From Campylorhamphus procurvoides (Eukaryota > Chordata > Aves > Passeriformes > Dendrocolaptidae), in assembly GCA_013396655.1 (NCBI GenBank), contig WBMV01007610.1, positions 54,578 through 118,577 on the forward strand: a stretch of 64,000 nt of DNA, read 5' to 3'. A model generated the notes under the pieces. The model was given only the letters and a program-made list of their open reading frames with translations, had not been told where the DNA came from and made no database searches. Both the position numbers and the translations under genes were made by a program. Each line of letters starts with the position of its first letter. Position 1 is the first letter of the stretch. Positions 56,589 through 64,000 of this stretch are shown one piece after another.

Positions 56589-57330
56589 TGTGGAGCCAAT
56601 TTCAAAATTGGCCTCAAGGACCCCAGGTCTTCTTAGCAGGGAGGCTACAGGGGCAGCTTCTCTGAGAAGCTGCCAGAAGCTTCCCCCTGTGTCCTGCAGA
56701 GCCAATGCCAGCCGGCTCCAGGACAGACCCTCTGCTGGCCAAGGCTGAGCGAGTTAAGAGTGATAGTAATGCCTCTGTGATAACATATTTAGGAAGGGAA
56801 AAAAATTTGTTGGACAATAAAAAATTGCAGTCAGGGAAGAGCAGAGTGAGAGCATATGAACAACAGAGTAGACACCAAGGTCAGTGGAGAAGGAGGGTCA
56901 GGAGGTGCTCCAGGCACCAGAGCTGAGGTTCCCCTGCAGCCCATGGTGCAGATTATGGTGAGGCATGGGGAAGTGGCTATGGAAGTCAGCGTGGGTTTCT
57001 CCTCCCAAGGCGAATGGCAAACCCATCCATGGGATTGTCTTTGCTCGGGGACAGGGTGTACCTGGTGGGTAATGCAGGAGGATGGGGAGACCCAGTGTGT
57101 ACCTCAAGGAGATTTAACTTTGGGGAAAAAATCCTCTGTATCCTTGGTTGTATGTTGCAGGAAGTAAAATAGCAGGACAATGAAGGACAAATTTTGCAAG
57201 GAGGAAGGAGAGTACACAATGACCCAAGCCAGACTGGTGTCAGTGCCCAGTGATCAATTGTGTTGCTTCTCCTGTCCTGAGTACCCATCCTGATGGAGTG
57301 CACCCACAATCTGAAGGGGTGGAAGAAGGC
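56589..57330 (+). mobile_element. Avian ERV LTR, incomplete
   Basis: Starting at TGTGGAGCCAATTTCAAAATTGG, the sequence carries blocks typical of a common avian LTR: GCCAGAAGCTTCCCCCTGTG, TCCTGCAGAGCCAATGCCAG, CCTCTGTGATAACATATTTA (TATA-like), GACACCAAGGTCAGTGGAGA and GGAGGTGCTCCAGGCACC. The 3' end is diverged and its limit is approximate. The several short ORFs across it are by-products of the LTR. Confidence 0.75.
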
Positions 57331-57429
57331 CATAAAATGGGAAAAAAATAATATCTATCTGTGAAAGCACAGAAAATAGTCAGATATATAGTATGTGGGA
57401 TCTGCGTATGACACAAATGGTATGGAATA

Positions 57430-58459
57430 AGGGGTGGGTCTGGCAGAGCTGGAGTTCATTTCCCCACAGCAGCCCTCCCAGCGCTGTGCTTTGCATTGGT
57501 AGCTGGAAAGGTGTTGATAACAGAGCAGTGTTGATAACACTGCTGAGCAGTGATGGCAATGCATCAGCACTGTAGCATTCCTTCCTCAGCTGAGGGCAAG
57601 ATTCTGGAAGGAGACACAAATGCCCAGCTGATCCAAACTAACTAAAGGGGTATTCCATACCATACGAAGTCAGCTCAGATATAAAAGCCAAGGAAAGGAG
57701 CTGAAAGGGGGGCACTTTTTGTTTCCGGTGGCTGTCTGCCAAGAAGCCATTACGCGTGCTGGAGTCATGCATCTTGGGAAGTGGCCAGACATTGATGCTG
57801 ATGAGAAACAGAGAATAAACCTTGTTATTTTTCACTTGACTTTTGCACGCTTTTGCAAACATTTGTCTTGTTTTATGGGGGTTTTTTTGTTTGTTTGGTT
57901 TGGGTTTTTTTTTTCTTTTTTTGGAAGGGGAAGTGGGGGTTTTTTGGTTGTTTTTTTCTTTAGTAAACTGCCTTATCTCAACCCATGAGTTGTTTTCCAT
58001 CTTATTCTCTCTCCCCTTTTGTGGCAGGAAAGGGAAGGGGAGTAATAGAGGGGCTGAGTGGGTACTTGGTTTCCAGCCAATGTCAACCTGTTATAGGCAA
58101 AAGACCATAATCTTGAAAATTTTGGAATATTAAATTTTATTAAAGCAAAATTAAAGGAAAATGAGCAAAGCAGCGCTCTGGGTACCCGGGGAGACTCCTG
58201 CTCCACACGGACCACACTCTTAACGGATCTACAGTCCCCTTTTATACCCTCTGTTCTCCAATCAAAATCTACCCCGTTCCCGCTTTTATTCGAATCTTCA
58301 AATTAACTTTGTTTGGCTGCTAGAAGCAGTTCTCTTTTGGTTTCACTTTGTCTTCTCCCTCTGTGTTAGGCGTTGTTAGGAGCTCCTAGGTGCTTCAAAG
58401 ATGAAGACAGTGAATCCTCCCTTTATCAATACAGTCTAAAACCCACAACCAGCACAACA
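57430..58459 (+). mobile_element. ERVL-type LTR interrupted by another LTR
   Basis: Blocks in order are CTGGCAGAGCTGGAGTTCAT, GCATTGGTAGCTGGAAAGG, GTATTCCATACCATACGAAG, a TATAAAA box at 57680-57686, ATTACGCGTGCTGGAGTCAT, CTGCCTTATCTCAACCC and a terminal TTCCAGCCAATGTCAACC. After the nested insertion it resumes as AGCACAACA at 58451-58459, so the LTR end is split. This is a known style of avian ERVL LTR, in the opposite orientation to the one at 48.9 kb. A T/G-rich expansion sits inside it at 57875-57960. Confidence 0.85.
58089..58445 (-). mobile_element. Solo LTR, 357 bp, nested in an older LTR
   Basis: TG...CA ends (TGTTATAGG at 58089, AACCCA ending 58445) are flanked by CAACC on both sides (58084-58088 and 58446-58450). 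On the minus strand it has a TATAAAA box (58240-58246), an inverted CCAAT box just upstream, and AATAAA (58136-58141). The host LTR reads continuously when this block and one CAACC are ignored. That confirms the boundaries independently. A 5-base duplication fits ERVL-like integration. Family not identified. Confidence 0.85.
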
Positions 58460-60879
58460 TACACATAACACTATGGTTTAACATTCAGCAATTTAAGAAA
58501 ACCTTAACAAGAAAACTCTCACAAGTTTTAATTTGATTAGCAAATTATATGTTGTTGCATCTATTACATATTACAAACCCACTACAAGGATGCACTAGAA
58601 AGGCAGCCACCAAAAAAAAAAAAAGTTATTTGCATTGTTTGCATACAAAATACAGATTTTTAAGGAACACTGCTGCACAAGCCAAAGCAATTTTTTTCCG
58701 TGATGGCTAGTTTTCTGTCTGCAGCTCATCTGGGTTTTTTGGGTGGTCTTTTTTCAGAGAAATTTGTAGGCAATACTGGCCTTCAGATTGGTCCTCAAGC
58801 AAACACAGAAATGGTCCATGCCAACAAAAAAACCCAACCCCAAAACGTCACAAAACCCCTGAGATCTTAATGTCTGTTCACAAGATTTGATATCATCTGT
58901 CAAATTTTCCATTTTGGTCTATGAAAAGTGACTTTTCCCTCTGAAAAACCCTACCCTTAATTTATACTGCATTAAGTAAAATCAGCACGAGAGGTTTTCA
59001 GTGAGAATGTGGGAGCTGAAATGAAACTAAGGGAGCCGGCTCAGAGCTTGAGACAGAAACACTAAAACAGCAGCAGCATGAGGAAATTAAACTGAGGCAT
59101 GCATGGTGAAATGGCAAATAATAGTTCTGGAGGAACTGCTTAGGGACAAGCAGGAGACAAGCAAGCAGAAATATAATAGAAAGTGTGGGTGAATATGAAA
59201 GACAAATAGCAAAAACAAAGATTCCTTTATAACAGGCAGGGACAATTAAGCTGTGTAATTACACACTCCTGCTGTGACTGAATTCCTATGCAATTGCTGA
59301 ATGGACAGGTACCCCAAGTGCAGCACTTTCAAGAGTATGGCACCAGCTTCTCTCTTTTCCGTTTCCCATTCACACACACACACACTAGCAGTGGCATATG
59401 TAATATCATTGTTTTCTGCATGTGTAACAGCAGTGCTGGCCATGGACAGCGACAGCAGCACAACGCTGGATAATCAGAAACTCACAGCGAGCAAACCCAA
59501 GGCCGAAGGGGCAGGTATAATTAGTTCCTACTCAGCAGCTAGTGGCAGCATCAAATCATTCTTAAAAGCTTTTCTTTACTAAAGCAACACATAGCTTTGT
59601 TCATTTCCCCCCATCTATTGTTACTTTAGAAAGCATAATACATTCTTTACTAATATATTTAAAACAAGTATGTGACACAATGTTACAGGGGAACAATGGA
59701 TGTCACTGTTTGAAGTAATTGGCGTCTCCATTTGCCGCTATTTAGTATGTATTTTGGGGACTTTATTACAGGTTGTCAGGTCACCATGTTCTGAGCATAT
59801 CGTGTTTGCTGAATCAATTTTTACTCTAATTGTATAGCCTGGGCAGAGTTAAAATGTTTTCCAAATTACATCAGCACCTTCTGAATCCAGAATCTTCAAA
59901 TAACAACTAGCTGTAGTCTTTTAGAGCTGCATTTTGAAAGCTCCCACGGGAAAAATTCCTTCCAAACATGTGAAATTAGAGCCAATAAATGATTAAGGCA
60001 TCAGATGCAGTATTGAGACACTTAAATCCAGAGTTATGGTCCCAACCTTACTGCTCAGCTGTTGTATGACCTTGTGGATAATTTCTCATTTGACCTGCAA
60101 GTGCTCTGTGAAATCCTTCTTTCCTCCAAACATACAGCTACAGTTGCACATACCTGAATCAGTGCACTGAACAGAGGAGGCTTTTAAATCTGATATGAAT
60201 TATTAGAGCATGACTTATACTTATCCCAAAGGATCAGGATTCTCAAAATATCTAACTTGTTTTAAAATAGCAGCATTTAGAGTACAAGCACCATGTAATT
60301 AGGAGCAAACACCATGAAGTCTGTATGGAAGGAGATTTTGATTCCAGTTTCCTGCTCACCTTTTGGTTTCTTTCTGGAGCTCAGGAGCTAGGTTTGATCC
60401 ATAAATCCCAGACTGAGTGTTCTTTCTGACTACATGTACAAGAGCGACACTGACTCTATTGCTGCAATGTAAAAGGAAATGATAACTTACTCTGGTAATT
60501 TCTCCAGCTCCTACTTCATTCAATGCTCAATGCATATTCTAAAATTTCCTGCTAGATCTCAAGGGCTTTCAAACAAAACAAGGTGTTTCCAAAACCTGAT
60601 CACATTGGCATACAGTTTAGGTACTGAACTACCCGCTCCAGTAAAATTCAAGCTGTTGTACTTTGTAGGAAGCAACTCTCAACTGGATAGCTTAATCTCA
60701 TACTTCTGAGGCACAGCCATGTTCTTTGGTTAGAAATTTTGGGTGGTTAGAGACCACCACTTTTGTAAAACACTCAATGGGAAGGTTCATGTGTTTAGAT
60801 GAGGATACCTGAGATAACAATGGTTATATGGCTGAGTGGATTTGAGTCTCTTCTTGCCGTCTGCTCCTTCAGGATCTTT

Positions 60880-60910
<31 letters not shown>

Positions 60911-61563
60911 CACAAATGTATAGAAGTAAAATTTATGAGTAAATTACCAATCACCTGTCTGACCTCTTTTGTTCCCCCAACACACCCTGTGCTGTCCATT
61001 CTGTTGGGGTTGTGTTCTGTGGACAAACTCCTTTGTGCCAGCCCTACCAATGCCAGCCAGCAGCAACAGGCAAAGGAGTTGTGATGGGGTTAAGGCTTTG
61101 GCTCACTTGTCAGTCTCTGTCTGCTGGTCACATCAGTAAAGCACACTGTAGACTCCAGGTCAAATCTAATGTTACTATACTGCATTTCAGTTCCCATCAC
61201 TTGACCTTGGAGCCACTTACTTAAGACCTGATGGAAGATTTTTCTCCCAATACTGAGAAAGGATCTCCTTTTCATTTCATAGTTGATAATTTTTAAACAT
61301 TTTATAAACTCATTTTTTCAAGTTTTAATCTTGATATTCCTGCATGAGCCACAGAAGCTGAATCTCACAACAATCAGCCGCATTGGGAGCTAAAAATACG
61401 AAATTTAATGATACAAATTAGGGAAAGCAATGGAAATTATTCTAAAGCTTTTACTAGACTTCAGTTAAATGTATGCATATATCATCCTGCCTGAATAAAT
61501 GAAAGCATTACAGTGCAAGTTTTTGGGTCTCTCATTAAAATGAATCTCAATGATAACATCCAC
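58460..61563. other. Intergenic sequence with CA repeats
   Basis: Mostly unique sequence with CA repeats at 59371-59385 and 60880-60914. One exon-like segment at 59431-59514 is treated as a finding. No transposon was recognised. Confidence 0.65.
60880..60914. repeat. CA microsatellite
   Basis: About seventeen CA units with one G interruption. Confidence 0.9.
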
Positions 61564-62152
61564 TGCGCGTCGCAGACCCGAATGGGAAAGGCGGGAAAGG
61601 AAAACTCGAACACGGGGTAGTGAGGGTGGCTGCAGCCAACAGGGGCGAACCGTTTATTAAGGGGAGCATCGACCTTTATAGAGTTGGGGAAGGAAGGTTC
61701 TGGAAAAAGGGGCGGATCTGAGGGATTGACAGCTGGGTTCTGACGCGCAATAGGGTAGGAGGGAGAGGCTCCGCCTAAGGGGTGTGGAGAAGGGAGGAAC
61801 TAAGGGAGTGGTCAGCCCTATATGGCAAGGCCTTATTGCCGTTACCAAGGGCGACCAAAGGGCCAATGGTAGCTGTACCCGAGCCCGGGAACCAGCCGAC
61901 CAATGGGGGATTGTAACTGGGGGAAGAACTAGGGTAGTAACCAATCGGAACAATCGGAATTATGACAACTGTGTGCCTACTCTAATACATTAGAAAACTG
62001 ACTAACAATAAACTATACAACTGGCATTTTCTCTCGTCGAGGTATTTCTTTTACTTCTAAATCGCTTCTACACAGCTGTCTCCTCCTCCAGGTCAGCTCT
62101 CTCGGGTCGTCTGGTTCTCCGCCACGATCTGTAAGATTCTCTGATCCCCACA
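61564..62152 (-). repeat. 3' LTR of the endogenous retrovirus
   Basis: On the minus strand it begins TGTGGGGATCAG at 62152, directly after a polypurine tract, and ends near GCGACGCGCA at 61564. U3 has three inverted CCAAT boxes (61863-61867, 61900-61904, 61941-61945) and a TATAAA box (61675-61680). An AATAAA signal follows at 61653-61658. The lower boundary is inferred from the change from CpG-rich to AT-rich sequence and is uncertain by some bases. The final part of env reads into U3. Confidence 0.8.
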
Positions 62153-63803
62153 TCTCCCCCTTCTTTGTTTGAAAGGAGGGCTGTGAGGCTTTTAACGCAA
62201 AAACTCTTAACGCAAAACAAAGCACAGGAAATTAAAACAACGACGATACTGATGATAACAATCCCCAAAATCAATAACACAAGGAACCTCTTCAACCCTT
62301 GGGAGATGCCAAGGTCAGGGAACCACTCCCATATCTCTGTTGGTCTGTTCTGATCTTTTACCCTTAGCTCGTTGACTAACCCCTTCAGATCGTTGATCCG
62401 CTGATGTATTGAGCGAGATTGGGTGGAGAGGTTGAGGCAACACATGCCCTCAAACTCCTCGCACCCATGCCCATGTATCAGAAGGAGGTAGTCAATTGCA
62501 GCGCGATTCTGTAGGGTTGCTCTCCTTAACGTGTCCGTGTCGGAAAGCAGCCCGTCCAAGACTGCCGAAGTGGCATTCACATCCTTGGACACCCAACAGC
62601 CTAATTTATTGATCAATTTCAGAGCGTGTGAAGTACCAATTGGTGCAAATATGGACCCCAAAATGTCTTGGGTGGCTGTCCAGTAGTGGATTACAGAGTC
62701 GCATGATTCGCTGAAGGGAAGAGTTGGGACCACGGTGTCTCTGCGTGGGCGGAGGTGCTGACCTTTGCTGGCACGGAGGAGCTGGCTGGAAATGTTTATG
62801 TCTGGGGAGAGAATGGTTAACTGACCGAAAGTGCAAGGGCCTCCGTGGGCGCCGACAGGAATGCCCTTCCACATTCGGTTCCCACAGATGAGGAATGAGT
62901 TATTGGGTAGATTAACGTTCTTCAACGGGGAGACAAACTGTGTGATAATATCTAAATTGCGGTGACACCATGAATCGAAGTTAGAATAATTTGATCGAAA
63001 TGTGGGACTTACGTCGATGTATGATCGTGGGAAGGATCCGGTTCGGAAAGTGAAATAAAAACAAAAAGGAGCTGGAAGGGAGCCTTTGATTTTAAGTTCT
63101 TGAAATGATTCTCTGGGGAATGACATCTCAGTGGGCTGACGTGGGGGTCTCGGCCAGTGGGCTGGTGGAGTGCCTTGGCTGTAGCACCTCGAAAAATGGG
63201 AATACTCAAAGGAGATGGTGTTGCAGTAAGGGGTGTAATTACCAATGTATTGCTGCCACTGAGCTTGGNTCGGAAAGTGAAATAAAAACAAAAAGGAGCT
63301 GGAAGGGAGCCTTTGATTTTAAGTTCTTGAAATGATTCTCTGGGGAATGACATCTCAGTGGGCTGACGTGGGGGTCTCGGCCAGTGGGCTGGTGGAGTGC
63401 CTTGGCTGTAGCACCTCGAAAAATGGGAATACTCGAAGGAGATGGTGTTGCAGTAAGGGGTGTAATTACCAATGTATTGCTGCCACTGAGCTTGGCGCCA
63501 GGGAACCCCGACAAGGCATGATTGGAAAGGATCTCCCGGGTCCGTCACCGCAAGGCACAGGTTATCCTTTCCAATCATGTCTGCTAGCTGGACCCACGTG
63601 TTCCCACGGTATAATTTGGAGGCCGGATTGGAATTTCTCTGCTCAGATGCCTTGATTAATTTTTGTTTTTGTAATTCAATGTTTTGGTCTCGGATTAGTT
63701 TCGAGGGCGTCAGCCTATTGTGAGGTCGGGATCGTCCAGGGGAGTAGAAGGCGATGATAATGACGATGGCAAGTAAGGCTGCACGCATCTCGCTGGCACC
63801 CAT
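62068..63803 (-). CDS. env: Retroviral envelope glycoprotein, frame broken by a 227-bp duplication
   Basis: Encodes a surface/transmembrane envelope precursor of an endogenous retrovirus. The likely start is the ATG at 63801-63803 (or 63786-63788), just before a signal peptide (ALLAIVIIIAFYS). Farther on are a furin-type RPRR site (62740-62751), a probable internal fusion peptide flanked by cysteines as in alpharetroviruses, several N-glycosylation sequons, a CX6CC motif (62437-62463) and a membrane span (62212-62286). The last 27 or so codons lie in the LTR U3. The frame shifts at a 227-base tandem duplication with an N at 63269. Either side of this it is open, so the break may be an assembly error rather than a natural lesion. 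The start overlaps the end of pol by about 94 bases. Confidence 0.9.
62153..62170 (-). other. Polypurine tract of the retrovirus
   Basis: On the minus strand AACAAAGAAGGGGGAGA lies immediately before the TG of the LTR. It is the expected primer site for plus-strand DNA synthesis. The tract also codes for part of the env tail. Confidence 0.8.
63043..63495. repeat. Direct tandem duplication, 227-bp period, with N at junction
   Basis: Bases 63043-63268 recur at 63270-63495 with one difference (A at 63208, G at 63435). A single N at 63269 separates them. The unit is not a multiple of three and so shifts the env frame. Confidence 0.97.
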
Positions 63804-64000
63804 CTCGGACCGGTCTCTGCAGAAATACAAGCGTAGCCCCTTCCCCATGTTATTATAGGAAAGGGACCTTCCCATTTGCCAGATTCCAGATTTCTGCATA
63901 ATACTTTGGTGCCGGAATTTTGCAGGTCTCTTTTTGGGCTGAAATGTTTTTCTATCAGTGAGATGTTTTGTTCATCCAATCGATTCAAGAAATTTAAGAC
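63710..64000 (-). CDS. pol: Retroviral pol, integrase C-terminal part
   Basis: The frame is open from the window edge to the stop at 63710. It carries the C-terminal integrase domain, an SH3-like fold that binds viral DNA: the motif W-E-G-P-F-P, then W-G-R-G-Y-A, then G-P-R-W-V-P, then V-Q-P-Y. These residues pattern as in alpha- and beta-type retroviruses. The remainder of integrase, reverse transcriptase and protease must lie beyond base 64000. The last codons overlap env in another frame, a common retroviral layout. Confidence 0.88.
   Translation of the reverse strand, partial: VLNFLNRLDEQNISLIEKHFSPKRDLQNSGTKVLCRNLESGKWEGPFPIITWGRGYACISAETGPRWVPARCVQPYLPSSLSSPSTPLDDPDLTIG

Larger units (their letters stand above)
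61564..64000 (-). mobile_element. 3' part of an endogenous retrovirus (pol end, env, 3' LTR)
   Basis: Read on the minus strand, the order is integrase C-terminus, env, polypurine tract and LTR, as in a provirus. The element runs off the end of the window, so gag, most of pol and the 5' LTR are beyond base 64000. The pol frame is open to the edge and env would be open but for one duplication, so the insertion looks young. The transmembrane subunit is alpharetrovirus-like. It lies upstream of IMMP2L in the same orientation. Confidence 0.93.

Noticed and set aside
60787..61084. 80-90 codon ORFs across the CA repeat
   Set aside because: Their runs of histidine-threonine or cysteine-valine come from the microsatellite.

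Overview
The window comes from a bird genome. It has chicken-repeat-1 (CR1) LINE fragments with the typical avian 3' end, avian ERVL-type and other LTRs, and AT-rich unique sequence with few open reading frames. I cannot name the species. Almost every short ORF is chance; two classes of protein-coding sequence are real.

The host gene is IMMP2L (inner mitochondrial membrane peptidase subunit 2), on the minus strand. Its first coding exon lies at 39408-39545. The next lies at 33840-33943. Both have good splice sites and match the known protein. A CpG-rich island at about 48220-48640 is the likely promoter and non-coding first exon, but the assembly has a 23-base gap (48052-48074) and a single N (48375) there. 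Bases 1-33839 are the start of a very long third intron, 33944-39407 is intron 2, and 39546 to about 48200 is intron 1. Later exons, including the one with the catalytic lysine, lie beyond base 1.

From about 48.7 kb to the end is the region upstream of IMMP2L, which is rich in retroviral elements. It holds an ERVL-type LTR (48898-49478, minus) close to the CpG island, a possible older LTR-like block (54.66-55.39 kb), and a plus-strand LTR cluster (56.59-58.46 kb). In that cluster a complete 357-bp solo LTR has inserted into an older LTR, leaving a 5-bp target duplication. From 61564 to the window edge lies the 3' part of a minus-strand endogenous retrovirus: the end of pol (integrase C-terminus), env, polypurine tract and 3' LTR. 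Its env has an alpharetrovirus-type transmembrane subunit. The env frame is broken by a 227-bp tandem duplication with an N at the junction, which looks like an assembly error. A second complete solo LTR (20698-21228) lies in intron 3 with perfect 6-bp inverted ends and a 4-bp target duplication.

I found no CRISPR array, tRNA, rRNA or bacterial feature, and nothing that I can defend as a new biological system. The points most worth checking are the env duplication, the incompletely assembled promoter beside an LTR, and a small exon-like segment at 59431-59514.
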